Below, one piece after another: positions 1-10,420 of a DNA stretch of 64,000 nucleotides. Both the position numbers and the translations under genes were made by a program. The stretch covers positions 18,821,431-18,885,430 of the forward strand of contig CM053146.1 of NCBI GenBank assembly GCA_028571685.1, given 5' to 3'. This DNA is from Heterohyrax brucei. Taxonomy: Eukaryota; Chordata; Mammalia; Hyracoidea; Procaviidae. Positions within the stretch are counted from its first letter, which is position 1; every line of letters begins with the position of its first letter. The notes beneath the pieces were generated by a model. The model was not told the DNA's origin, made no database searches, and saw nothing but the letters and a program-made list of their open reading frames with translations.

Positions 1-1081
1 TTAAGGCATAATCTATTAATTTGTAGGCTGTTGAATGTGACAACTGAGACCAAGACACTGAGTCAGATATTTTCTCTTTTATTTAAATGAAGGCAGCTAT
101 GTATTTAGCCATGTATATTTTGATGTGTACATTCCTCTGAGTATTATGGGCCAGACTGAGGACAGTTTAGATTTATCTGGCTCTTGGAAAATGACACATT
201 ATCGGTAGTATCAGAGAAGTTAGAATATAGTACAGACTTTGGTCTGGCAAAACAAAAGCCTTAAAATTTTGCTTAGACCTAGACAGACATTCCCCACTAA
301 GATTTTAAATTCAAGTGACCTATGACATATAGCAAATAATCTGTAGTCACTGTGTTTGGCAAAGCTGTATGCATTTAAGGAGCACAGAATAATTGCTTGG
401 TTCTTACAGTTTCAGTTTCATATCTGTAAGATCAGTATTCCCCTGAAAGCAAAATTTGTTGGCATGAGATCTACTTCTTCAAAATTTAATTTAATTTTTA
501 TTTTTTGAAGAATCAGTTTTATTTAAGTTTATGCTAGATAATTTTTAAATGGCTTATAACTGAATTACTTTCATTCTGTTACTCATAAATCCCCTACTAT
601 CCACCCTTTTTTAATGGAGAAAATAAAACTTAAAGATCATTTATAAAGCTATATGCTATATATACAAAATAAATCTCAAATTTTTAGTTACCTCATATTC
701 TAACTGATATGTGTATAGATGTTTGCATATAATTGTTTGGTAGTGTTCCGTTTTTTAGCTTATATGGCATGTTAACTTTCTTTGTAGACATAATGGGGAA
801 GATGTCATTCAATACTACAGCAAATGCATTAAAAAAGGGGATAGTAAAAACATACAATTTTGTTTCTTTATAAAAATTCATAACTATAATTTTTTAACTA
901 GCAGTGTTTAAGTTTTATTCTTCTGTGGGTTAGAAAGTATAATATTTTGAAACATGTTTTAAAAGCTAAAGGGAACACTTCAGTGTTAAAGTTGGCCAGT
1001 TTTGCTGATAATGTCTTGTAATGTCTAAAATTTTAAATACATCATTTTATAGAAAAGATTAACTCATGTAAAACAGATATT
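1..1081. other. CLASP2 intron, no feature seen
   Basis: AT-rich intronic sequence upstream of the first exon in the window. I see no reading frame with splice borders that fits CLASP2 and no repeat that I recognise. The short open frames here look like chance. Confidence 0.6.
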
Positions 1082-1234
1082 ACCCACAACCATCGAGTCA
1101 ATTCAGACTCTTAGTGACCCTATAGGACAGAGCAGAACTGCTCCATAAGAGTTTTCAAGGAGCATCTGGTGACTTGAACTGCTGATCTTTTGGTTAGCAG
1201 ACAAAGCTCTTAACCTTATGCCACGAGGGTTTCC
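1082..1234 (-). repeat. AfroSINE copy (tRNA-derived SINE), minus strand
   Basis: Read in reverse complement this copy starts with a GGAAACCC-like head, passes the B-box-like region and ends in the ATGGTTGTGGG-type tail next to the intron. The blocks 'ccctataggacagag' and 'gatcttttggttagcag' are hallmarks of this family and recur across the window. AfroSINEs are known only from afrotherian mammals, so the copy is also a taxonomic marker. It is near full length and moderately diverged. Confidence 0.85.
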
Positions 1235-2233
1235 CCCTTATTCTGAATTCTCTGTTACTAGAACATGACTGACACAGATGTTTTACTTGCTCAAACAGTT
1301 CATTTACTAATACAGAGAAATTATTTTTTGATGTCTTTCTCCCAAAGACTTTTATACATTAGAATTTCTCACCAGTAGATGGTGTGACACACTTACAAAG
1401 TATAACTTACATTAATTTTCCCCTATTACAGTTTCAGTCTCTAGCATTTCCCAAGAAAGGCTGATCAGCTGGCTTAATAGAACTCTAGAAAGTTAATCTT
1501 CTCCGTGATCATTAGTGCACTTAGACTAGCTATTTGAACTGCTAAAATTTGTTTTAAATTCTTGGGATTTATTTCATTTTGTTCACAAGTATAAAAACTA
1601 TCATTCATAAACCATTTGAGGTATTAGGTAAAATTTATACTGAATATTATTTGAATGATGAACATTTGGCAAGAAAGATGCTGGATTTTTGTGGTAATTA
1701 TTAAAGAATTTTAATAAAATTGATTTGCAAATAACCATTGTCCATTTTTGGCGACTAGGCATGATGGACAGTATCTAAAACTAATTGAACTTGGTATCAG
1801 TTAAACAGTAGTGACACCAATGAAAATTTGCACACAGTTCAGTTTAATTGTTTCAAATTTTAACTTGTGACTACTTCAGAACTCATTTGTCAAGCCATGA
1901 AGCTTTCAAATTAGTTTGACCAGCATCATAGCTAGTTATCTCTAGAGGGAAAGTCTGAGTAGATTAAAAGACTTAACTCAGAGTCCAGTTCCGTTCTATA
2001 AGTCCCCCATTCTCTTCTGTGTCTTATTAACATGTTTAATTGCCAGGATGCTGTGTGGCATGATATAATGTGACCAACTTAAACTCTGCCACAGGTAAAC
2101 AAGTTAAGTGCAGTTAAAATTGGCTAGAGATTCTTTTTAGTACCTCTATGCAGCTGGTGGGAAAAGGCATGCACAGTGCAAAGAACTGAGAGAATCTGAA
2201 TTAAAATGAAACTTCTTTTGGTCTTATTTTTTT

Positions 2234-2239
2234 CAGTAG
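2234..2239 (+). promoter_or_regulatory. Tandem splice acceptor CAG/TAG
   Basis: The hexamer CAGTAG follows a T-rich tract. Splicing at the first AG adds TA to the previous exon's last base and gives an extra codon (GTA, Val, if that base is G). Splicing at the second AG omits this codon. Both choices keep the frame. This is the NAGNAG arrangement known to produce one-residue isoforms. The preceding exon lies outside the window, so the added residue is inferred. Confidence 0.45.
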
Positions 2240-2343
2240 ACCGATTTGGGCTTGGCCAACCAGGAAGAATACCTGGTTCTGTGAATGCCATGAGGGTTTT
2301 GAGCACAAGTACGGATCTTGAAGCTGCAGTTGCTGATGCTTTG
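2237..2343 (+). CDS. CLASP2: CLASP2 exon: linker before TOG3
   Basis: First CLASP2 exon in the window. After two bases completing a split codon it reads DRFGLGQPGRIPGSVNAMRV and continues to TDLEAAVADAL, 35 codons, ending exactly on a codon before gtaaga. This is the low-complexity, basic linker of CLASP2 between TOG2 and TOG3, in the region that binds microtubules and EB proteins. The EB-binding SxIP motifs of the family lie upstream, outside the window; GRIP here is not an SxIP motif. The acceptor is a T-rich tract plus CAG with a second AG three bases on. The wording matches CLASP2 rather than its paralogue CLASP1 as I remember the two proteins. Confidence 0.93.
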
Positions 2344-4166
2344 GTAAGAGGCACACAGATGTGCTGAGTCTCTTTCAGTTGCTCATCAGTGTTGTTCTCT
2401 GTCCTAACAGGATAGAGCCTCACATCGGGTGACTGAATCATCTTTGACACTCTTAAAACTGTGTACATGTTGGGTAAATTTATATTCCTCCTTTCTTCTG
2501 AAACTTGTTACCTCTGCACCTAAGTGAAAGTTGGCTTTCCAGAAAATATTATCATCAGATATTCTGTATGTTCCTCTGTGTAGTTTTGATGACATCGGGC
2601 TTTTCATATGTCATTGGGCTACTTTTTTTCTGTTTATCTGTGTATTTTCAGCATTCCTTTTTTCCCCGCCCTGTTGCTTCTTTTACACTCTTAGCAGACT
2701 TGGATGGCATAGTTTAAAGATGGTATTGTAATAGTGGGTAACAGAATCTGCTGTTTGAAAACCTTGCACATTTATTCTGTTACCTCACTTGTTGGTCCAC
2801 ATATATTTTTGTTGTGGTGGTTTAAATGGGTCCTTAAGTCATCATTAAGAAAATATTTCTACATTTTAAGGTCAATTCTTTGAGGATATAATGCACTGAT
2901 GGAATGTATTTTTTGCATCATTATAATGTAAAATCTAAAAACAATGTCAAGTGATCAGAAGTCCTTAATTTATGGTTAATAGCAGAAAGTTCCTTGGTAG
3001 AATCAGATTGTAGTCTTTGAAAGATTCCTTTTAAAGATGCACTTCAGCCAGTAGTAACACAGTCTCTTGCATGTTCTGGTTTGTGTACTTTGCATTTGAA
3101 ATGGATATTATTTAGAACTGTCTACTCTCTGGCCTTTTGCTGTTTTACGATTTATTTTCCTGCAAAAAAAAGTGAAATAGTATCCATATTTCTGACCCTG
3201 AAGTTTTTAATCCAGCCATGTTTCTTTTGATCAGAATTTTATAGTTGGTAGGCACAATGAATCTCTTTTCATCTGTTCCTCTCTTGCCCTCATTTATTCT
3301 TCCTCTGTGAGACTTGGACAAGCATTTGTGAGCAAGCGTTTGATCCTCTTTCGAATGCTTTCCCTATAAGCAAGGACTCCCCTGGCCAGCTTTATTCATG
3401 AACCTTGTGTGTAGGAGGGTTTTTCCTGGCAGGTACTTGGAATTGGGTTTGACTTTAAAAGTCAAGCTGGAACACAGTTCTCTGAAGCTGTTGCATCATT
3501 TGTGATCTATTTCTTATTTACTCAGACACTAGGAAGTGGAGGTTAAAGGGGTGGCAAATGATGGGGCTTCCAGTTAAGGCAGGGGAGTTCCTTAGTTCTT
3601 CAAAGAATTACATAAGGTACTGTATGCAAAGTTTAAGCAGCAGAATGAACTTGAGACTTTGGGCTGTGGCTTAACTTTACTTGAGCTTTTTCTCTAACTC
3701 GAGCTCCCATTACTCTCATGCTAGAAACCACACACTGGCTTTAATAGTTGCTCTTACTGCTTTTGGTCCAAACTGCTTGGTCCATCTGCTTCAGGACAAG
3801 AGAAACTACAAGAATGGTACAGAATCCCTGCTAGATATCCCAAGGGTAGATAGAATGTACCAGAGGAATATGTAATAGAGTTCACAGTGACCTCATAGAT
3901 AGAGCAGTGCCTCACTGGTATGGGGAAAGTTTTGGCAAAGAATTACAACAAGTATTGGAAATGACCTATAAGTGATGGTAGGATATGCCATCTTGAAACC
4001 TTTCTTTATTATTATTTGCTTGATATGAAATGCCTGCTAACCTGTATTTTTGGTTTGCTAAAATATGTTTTGCTGTACACTTTTGTTGCAAGAACATTCC
4101 CTACATGTGCTTCTGACATAATTCTCTATGCTTTTTCCCCATCCTTCAATATTTTCCTGCCTACAG
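2344..4166. other. CLASP2 intron
   Basis: About 1.8 kb of intron without a repeat I can name. Overlapping small open frames on both strands at 2.4-2.7 kb lack any family signature and look like chance. Confidence 0.55.
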
Positions 4167-4190
4167 CTGTTAGGAGACTCCAGGAGCAAG
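4167..4190 (+). CDS. CLASP2: CLASP2 24-nt microexon (LLGDSRSK)
   Basis: A 24-base in-frame exon, preceded by a pyrimidine-rich tract ending ctacag and followed by gtacta. It encodes LLGDSRSK and sits between exons that end and begin on whole codons, so inclusion gives ...VADAL-LLGDSRSK-KKPVRRR... and skipping gives VADAL-KKPVRRR. I recall both forms among CLASP isoforms, including a similar LLGDSR segment in CLASP1. Microexons of this size are typically favoured in neurons by SRRM4; that link is an inference here. The insert adds a phosphorylatable Ser and basic residues just before TOG3. Confidence 0.85.
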
Positions 4191-4959
4191 GTACTAGTGC
4201 TTTAACTTTTGTTTTATAACTTTATTTTTTCTGTTGCAAGTGTATTTCTTTTAGGAGCTAGTGAAGACAACCAAAAATATTAGTAATGAAATTCTGAATT
4301 TAGGTTTTGTTGCATCTAACTCTTGTTACTGATGGAATCAGTCACATTTCATAAATGTTTTGGTATTTGTTTCAAATGTCAGGCTCTATGTTTTGTCTTA
4401 TTGGTGTTTCATTTTATTGCATAATCCTGTTTGTACCTCCTCTTACTGTTATAGTTCATGAATGAATTTTTTTTGACATTTTTCTTACTTTAGGAATTCA
4501 CATTTTAAGTTTCAGTAGGATAACAGTATCATCCAAACAAGATACTTAAGGAAGTGAAAGGGTGCTATTAATAATTTTCCTGGGATAGTAGGCATAATGC
4601 AGAACTGTTATTTATCAGTTTTTTATAGCTGTTACTGTATTACTTATGAGTTTAACTTGCAATTTTATAGCTAGGATATGAAGAATGAAGCAGGCAAGTA
4701 GGGTACTTTAAAAGAAGTCTATTTGTGGTGAAAAACTTGCAAGTTCTTAATAAAAGTGGCTCAGATAATTTAAAAATTCTTTTATGTAGTGTATTTCTGC
4801 CACTGACTTTTAAATTGAGGCTTTCTTAAAGAAGCATGAATATTCAAACACATTTCCCCAAAAACCATGCTCAAAATAAGTTTCTTTTATTTTTGTGTTG
4901 ATATGTCCACATACATGCAGTGTGTTAGGTGCTGATCAGGATTGTTGAATGATTCTTGC

Positions 4960-5065
4960 TTCTGTTTAATTCTCATGACAAGCCTGTGAGAAGAGAAGTT
5001 TAATTATTACTGTCTTAAAGATGGAGAAACTGAAGCAGAAGGATTAGGAAGCTTATAACATACAT
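4960..5065 (-). repeat. MIR-like SINE fragment, minus strand
   Basis: Contains the run 'agatggagaaactgaagcag' and upstream 'taattctcatgacaagcctg', the reverse complement of the conserved MIR core. It is old and truncated. MIR elements are shared by all mammals and say nothing about lineage. Confidence 0.6.
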
Positions 5066-5099
5066 CTGTCTCACTGTAGTGTTAAGATAGGCGTGTGTC

Positions 5100-5225
5100 A
5101 CCAAAAACGTTGGCAGGTAGAACCCACCGGCAGCTCTTTGGAAACCTTTGGGGCAGTTCTCCCTTGGCCTGTAGTGTTGCCATGAATCACAGTCATCTCC
5201 TCAACAGCAGTGGTTTTGGTTGGTT
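5100..5225 (+). repeat. AfroSINE fragment, plus strand
   Basis: Matches the AfroSINE body from the 'acgttggcaggtagaaccc' region through 'tttggggcagttctcc' to 'caacagcagtggttttgg', followed by a T/G-rich tail to about 5260. The 5' tRNA-like head is missing. A further AfroSINE tail piece lies at 5386-5437, separated by about 130 unassigned bases, so the two may be remnants of two insertions. Confidence 0.75.
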
Positions 5226-5385
5226 TTGTTTGTTTGGTTGGCTGGTTTCTTTCTCTTTTTTTTGTCTTACTGTAGAGTCCGTGCCTGCTAGAGACCATAC
5301 TCTTCCCCCTCTGCTAAAGATTGCGGTGCTTGCTGCTTATTACACCTACTGGAGGGCTACTTTCTGTTTTTATTTCCTTAACCTG

Positions 5386-5437
5386 TAGGGTCACTGTGAG
5401 TCTGAATTGGCTCAACGGCAGTGAGTTTGATTTTTTG
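5386..5437 (+). repeat. AfroSINE 3' tail fragment, plus strand
   Basis: Carries 'tagggtcactgtgagtctg' followed by 'ctcaacggcagtgagtttga' and a T-rich end, the AfroSINE 3' end. Only the last 50 bases are present. It lies about 160 bases before the next CLASP2 exon. Confidence 0.7.
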
Positions 5438-5595
5438 GTTTTTATAAGCGTAGGAAAAGTGTACATGCATTCCTATATGTGTGAATCTTTTTACATTTGA
5501 ACTTTTGTTGTCTTTTTTCATTGTTGTTATGACTTGTGTAAACCAATTGCTGCCATTCTATTTCTGTCACCTGCATCCCTCATTGAATCTGGCAG

Positions 5596-5840
5596 AAGAA
5601 GCCTGTGAGGAGAAGATATGAGCCCTATGGAATGTATTCTGATGATGATGCCAACAGTGACGCTTCAAGTGTCTGCTCTGAGCGCTCGTATGGCTCCAGG
5701 AATGGTGGCATTCCCCACTACCTGCGACAGACTGAGGATGTGGCTGAAGTGCTCAACCACTGTGCAAGTTCAAACTGGTCAGAAAGGAAAGAAGGGCTTC
5801 TTGGCCTGCAGAACTTACTGAAGAGCCAAAGAACACTGAG
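5596..5840 (+). CDS. CLASP2: CLASP2 exon: start of TOG3
   Basis: A 245-nt exon between ggcag and gtgagg. It begins on a codon with KKPVRRRYEPYGMYSDDDAN, continues through the Ser-rich SDASSVCSERSYGSRNGG and HYLRQTEDVAEVLNHCASSN, and ends LKSQRTL plus two bases (AG). The first half is the basic/acidic linker; from about TEDVAEVL onward it is the first helices of TOG3, where WSERKEGLLGLQNLL is a HEAT-repeat helix pair. SVCSERSYGSRNGGIPHYL fits CLASP2; CLASP1 as I recall has SACSERSYSSRNGSIPTYM, which settles the paralogue. The split AG codon joins T of the next exon to give Ser. Confidence 0.97.
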
Positions 5841-6080
5841 GTGAGGACAGGGGCAAAGGTTATTGAGCCAAGGTTGCATCCCATGTTAGATGCCTCAGGG
5901 ACTTAAACTGAATCCCCGTTATTTATGGGACCCTTACAAAGTTATAGATGCTGGTATAGACACGGACAGTACTAAAATGGCTAAGACAGCTCATGATGCC
6001 CAGAGGCTTTGAAATACCTAGCAAATAGTTTATAATTTATTAGGCTTTGTGAAACGTTTGGTTCCCTTTATCCAGTTGTT

Positions 6081-6230
6081 CCCTGTTGTTGCTATCAAGT
6101 TAATTCCAACTCATAGTGACCCCCCTGTAGGACAGAGTAGAAGTGCTTCTGAGGAGCCCCTGTTGGAATTGAACTGCTGTTCTTTTGGTTAACAGCCACA
6201 GCTCTTAACTACTATACCACCAGGATTTCC
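6081..6230 (-). repeat. AfroSINE copy, minus strand
   Basis: Reverse-complement AfroSINE with 'gaccccc..aggacagagtag', 'gaattgaactgctgttctt' and the head complement 'taccaccaggatttcc'. A short internal deletion removes part of the 'ccatagagtttcc' segment. Confidence 0.85.
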
Positions 6231-6615
6231 CTTTGTCCAGTAGGTATTATTATTTGAGAAATGTTGGTACAGTTTACAGTTTGAGTAAAAAAGAAAATTA
6301 AAACTCTGCAGTTTGGTGCTGTTCATTATACTGCAAGGTCCTAGAGAAAAGGACTGCAGTCTCAGTGTAAAATCTTTATTAGTGACAGAAGAAAACAGCC
6401 CCTTGGTTTAGCCATTAGGATGATCTTTATGTGGTCAGCAGGGATTGTTAGTAGATAAGTTATTAGTAACCTAGTAGAATGTAGGTTTAAGGCCTTCTTA
6501 TCTTGTGCAGATTCACAGGCATTGTTTGGGGCCTGATGAGAACATGCCCTCTTCTTCGTGGTCAGTGTTTCATAATAGTGATCAGTTAAATAGAGAACAG
6601 GTTCTGTTAGGTGGT

Positions 6616-7012
6616 TGTCTGTCTCACCTAGTGCTGCTACTATGAAATACCACAAATGGACGACTCTAGCAAATGGGCATTTATTTTCTTGCAGTTTAGG
6701 AGGCTAGAAGTTTTGAGTTCAGTGCACCAGCTTGAGGGGCTTCCTCTGTCAGCTCTGGAAGAATATCCTTGTCTTTTGACTTTCTGCTCCTGGGCAGTCT
6801 TCATGTAGCTTGGCACCTCTCTTCCCTCATCTCTGTTCTGGTTGCTTGTTTAATCTCTTTTTAATATCTCAAAAGAAATAGACTCATGGTATACTCTACA
6901 CTAATCCTTATTAACGCAGCAAAGACAACACATTACCAAATGGGATTATAACCACAGCATAGAAGTTAATTTACAACATGTATTTTGGAGGAACACAGTT
7001 CAATCCATAACA
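6616..7012 (-). repeat. 3' LTR of a MaLR-type provirus, minus strand
   Basis: Begins with the complement of a 3' LTR end (tgtctgtctcacctag...) and ends in ccataaca, so the element runs TG...CA on the minus strand. The block 'accacaaatgg...gcatttattttcttgcag' is characteristic of mammalian MaLR/ERVL-type LTRs read backwards. The flank gtggt at 6611-6615 pairs with gtggc at 9271-9275, a near-perfect five-base target duplication that encloses both LTRs. Confidence 0.75.
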
Positions 7013-8578
7013 TTCCACCTTTGGGCCCCCAAATTACAGCCTTGCCACATGCAAAACACATTCATTCACCACATCACACCATCTTGAAAGTCTTAATCAA
7101 CTCCAAGTCCAGTCTCATCTTCTAATCATCTAATTCAAATATAAGTGGAACTTTTAGGCATGTTTCATACTGAAGCAAAATTCCTCTTGATCTGTAAATC
7201 TGTGAACTCTAAAATACAGGCTATTTATTTCCAAACTATAGTGGTAGACTAGGCACAAGGTTAGGCATTTCTGCTACAGGTGGGAGAAATTAGAGGGAAA
7301 GAAGAAATAAAGGCCGCAAAGAAAGTCCAAAACCCAGCAGGACGAATTACATTAGCTTTCAAGACAGGAAAATAATCTTCTGTTCTTTGAGATCGTCTGG
7401 ACAGTAGCCCAGTCCTCCAGACTCTGGACTCTGAGTGGGGACCCTTCAGCCCTGGGCTTCAGCCCCACCTTCCAAGCCATCTGGGATGGCAACTTCAGCT
7501 GTAGCTGGCGTGTTTCTCGTAGTCCATCTGAGTGGCCACTATAACTGGCAGGCCCTATTCTTCCACCCCTTGGGCTGTGACTTTTTCCCCCAGCACACCT
7601 TTATAATAGCCCCACACTGTGGAACCAAGTTGGCAGAGATTTGACTGTAAACCTAGGATGCTGTGGCCCTACCTTTTGAGAGTCAGCATGCTGATTGTGG
7701 CCCCCCGTTGGAAACCAAGACCTTGCTTCCTGTACTTCCTCCAACTATTGTACTGATCTCTGAGCTGTTCCAGGGAAGGTCCTTTCATTTTCTTGAAGAA
7801 TAATGTGTGAAGCTCCTTTGGCCTCTTGCCTGTCTGTAGAATTTTAAGAGACAGATGATGTTCTTTCCTTTTGTTCCTTCTCTCCCCCTTCAGTCTAAAT
7901 GAATTTCTGCTGTGGTAGTTGGTTAGAGATCATCTGTCAGGGGTTTTATCTCTTTAACAAATGATTGTGGAACCACATGCTTGACGAACATTCTAGGGAA
8001 TACATCCTTAGTTTGTGCAACAGAATTTTCCAAATCTTTAACTATGTTTCCATTTTCACAGTTCGTTTTTAAGTTCATCTCTTTCTTTTAACATTATACC
8101 ATAAGTAACAAGAAGTTAACTAAACAACTCCTTTAAGATCTTGCTTAGAAATATCCTCAGCCAAACATCCAAGTTCATTGCTTACAGCGTTTTAACGTAA
8201 TTCAGATAAGGTCTTCACGACTACAAAAAGAGCTTCACCATTTCACCATTGTCCAATCACTTGTTTGTTGTTTTCTTGTAAAGTGTCACCAGAAGGAAAT
8301 GTAATGTCCCTTAATTCCAGCAGTACTCTGATGCACATGCCAGATGTATTCTGTAAGACAATATAGAGTTTCTCCATAGCTCTCCTCGCTTTCTGAGCCG
8401 TCACCAGAATTGCCTTTGACATCCACAGTTCTTGCCAACAGTCTCATTAAAGTAATCTATGCTTTTCTTGTGAGGTACTTTGAAACTCTTCCAACCTCCA
8501 CCCATTACCCAATTCCAAAATCATTTCCACCTTTTAAGTATTAGAGCAGCATCCCCACTTCTCAGTCCAGATTCTTTC
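7013..8578 (-). mobile_element. Internal region of MaLR-type provirus, minus strand
   Basis: Lies between the two LTRs. It starts with 'ttccacctttgggcccccaa', resembling the end of MaLR internal sequence read in reverse, next to the LTR. I see no gag- or pol-like reading frame; the longest open stretch is under 100 codons and has no retroviral signature. MaLR elements are non-autonomous relatives of ERVL, so absence of coding capacity is expected. This is an old, inactive copy. Confidence 0.65.
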
Positions 8579-9270
8579 TGTCTTAGTTATACAATGCTAC
8601 CATAATAGAACTACCTCAAGTGGGCATCTTCAACGAACACAAGTTTATTTTCTCACTGTGAAGGAGGCTAGAAGTCTGAACTCAGGTTGCTGGCTCTAGG
8701 AGAAGGGTTTCTCTCTCTGACTCTGGAGGAAGGTCCTTGTCTCTTTCAGTTTCTATTTTCTGGTTGCTTACAGATCTCCATATGACTTGGAATTGATTTT
8801 CCCCCGTGTCTGTTTCTTTGGCTTGTTTAATCTCCTTTATATCTTTTTTTTAATTTGTGTAATTAAGTGCAAGTATACAATCCAGATCAGTTTTGCGTAC
8901 TCGTCTGTGGCTCTTTTAGCTCTCCCCACCTGGTGACAGCACACTCTTCCCTTTCACTCTATTTCTGGTATCCTCTCAACCAGCATCTGTCCCCTCCTTT
9001 CCAGTCTCTTCTTTCCCATCTAGAAAGAGACCAGTAGGACAGCCTCCTGTAAATACGTGGAACCATAACGTACACAGACCATGTGGTCACACTGTGTCCC
9101 CAAGTCCAGTCATTCTTTGTATCTTAAAAGATACTAAGATACATCCTTCCATAATCGTGCCTCATTAACATAACAAAAAAAAATCCACTCCCAAATAGGA
9201 CTGTAACCAAAAGCATAGAGATAAAGGTTTGCAACACATATATTGGGGGAGACACATTCATTCCATAACA
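8579..9270 (-). repeat. 5' LTR of the same provirus, split by an L1 tail
   Basis: Opens tgtcttagttatac and closes ttccataaca, the same borders as the LTR at 6616-7012. It is about 690 bases instead of 397 because roughly 270 foreign bases (8847-9117) sit in the middle. Without the insert the two LTRs align over their whole length, with many substitutions. Confidence 0.75.
8847..9117 (-). mobile_element. L1 3' end inserted into the LTR, minus strand
   Basis: A run of T at 8847-8855 is the poly(A) tail of a minus-strand retroposon. The body, reversed, resembles the 3' UTR end of the afrotherian L1 also seen near 57.2-57.4 kb: GGTT plus 'gtgtgctgt' plus 'gagagc', then 'actt' and an A-rich end. 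Flanks atatct and gtatct look like a target duplication. It is heavily 5' truncated and non-coding. The L1 identity is less certain than the insertion itself. Confidence 0.55.
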
Positions 9271-9659
9271 GTGGCCAAGTCAGCTGTTAATCATAATAGC
9301 TATTATGATGTAAACAACAGTTGTAGGAAATACTTCAACTATTCATCTTCCTTTACAAAAAGTAACTTAGGTTGAGCTTCAAACTCTGGTTCCTCTGCAT
9401 TTGTGTCCATTACAACAATTGGTTTGTGACTTGGTTTTGAAAAGCACAAGTGATTCAGCTGTCTTAATCTTACAAACTAGCCTTTGAAGATGGTTATATT
9501 GTACATTTCTGTAAGTTGGACAACTCATTTATTAAAAATCATTAGTGTTTGTGTATAAAGGTACTTAGGAGAACATTTTTATAATTGTGAGTATTTGGAA
9601 ATAACCTCAATATATAATACTGGAATGATAGTTAAGCATTTTTTTTTTTAAGTAGTTCA

Positions 9660-9805
9660 TCAGTATTTATTTATCTAATCCTTAAAACAGTCCTGTAAAG
9701 TGGGTGCCATTATTATATTGATTTTACAGATGAGGAAGCTGAGACACATACAGAGGTTAAATAACTTCCCCAAGGTTAAATAGTTAAGTGGTAGAGACAG
9801 GTATT
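9660..9805 (-). repeat. MIR SINE, minus strand
   Basis: The segment 'acagatgaggaagctgagac' followed by 'gaggttaaataacttcccca' and 'agtggtagagacaggtattc' is the reverse complement of the MIR core. It is well preserved for a MIR. Confidence 0.8.
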
Positions 9806-9910
9806 CTAGTCCTACTCTTCATCATAGTGAAAAACAAATTTACTCCTGGGATTATATTTAAAATATTACTCAATGAAAGCAGTAATTCACAGAATTTTAA
9901 AATATACAAG

Positions 9911-10065
9911 AAAACAAACCCAGTGCCGTCAAGTCAGTGCTGACTCATAGCTACCCTGTAGGTCAGAGTAGAACTACCCCACAGAGTTTCCAAGGAGCAC
10001 CTGGCAAATTTAAACTGCCGACTTTTTGGTTAGCAGATGTAGCACTTAACCCACTACGCCACTAG
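9911..10065 (-). repeat. AfroSINE copy, minus strand
   Basis: Nearly full-length reverse-complement AfroSINE: tail complement 'aaaacaaacccagtgccgtc', middle 'cagagtttccaaggagcacc', head complement 'ccactacgccactag'. It sits about 50 bases left of the TG/CG microsatellite. Confidence 0.88.
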
Positions 10066-10112
10066 AGACTGGATAAGCTGACAGTCCTAGATGGAAGCCT
10101 TCCTACATACTG

Positions 10113-10115
10113 TAA

Positions 10116-10161
<46 letters not shown>

Positions 10162-10184
10162 GCGTGTGCGTGCGCGTGTGCGTG

Positions 10185-10217
<33 letters not shown>

Positions 10218-10256
10218 GTGTGCGTGCGCGTGTGCGTGCGCGTGTGCGTGCGTGTG

Positions 10257-10309
<53 letters not shown>
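10113..10309. repeat. (TG)n/(CG) alternating purine-pyrimidine microsatellite
   Basis: Nearly 200 bases of strictly alternating pyrimidine-purine sequence: TGTG tracts flank a core rich in GCGC and TGCG steps. Uninterrupted alternation with many CpG steps is the sequence class that most readily adopts left-handed Z-DNA. The Cys-Val and His-Thr open frames through it are repeat artefacts. Copy number is expected to vary between individuals. Confidence 0.95.
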
Positions 10310-10323
10310 CGCGTGCATGACTC

Positions 10324-10420
10324 AGATCCACCAGACTCTCCTTGGAAACTCTATGGAGCAGTTCTACTTTGACCTACAGGGTCACTGTGAGTTGGACCTG
10401 ACTCACCAGCAGTGGGTTGG
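10324..10420 (+). repeat. AfroSINE fragment, plus strand
   Basis: Begins with 'gatccaccagactctccttg' directly after the microsatellite and runs to the tail 'cagcagtgggttgg'. The head is absent, apparently replaced or lost where the TG repeat grew. Confidence 0.85.

Noticed and set aside
5605..5844. Start codon and stop framing a separate small protein at the CLASP2 exon
   Set aside because: The frame is an internal exon; its upstream KKPV codons and both splice sites show it continues in the spliced mRNA.
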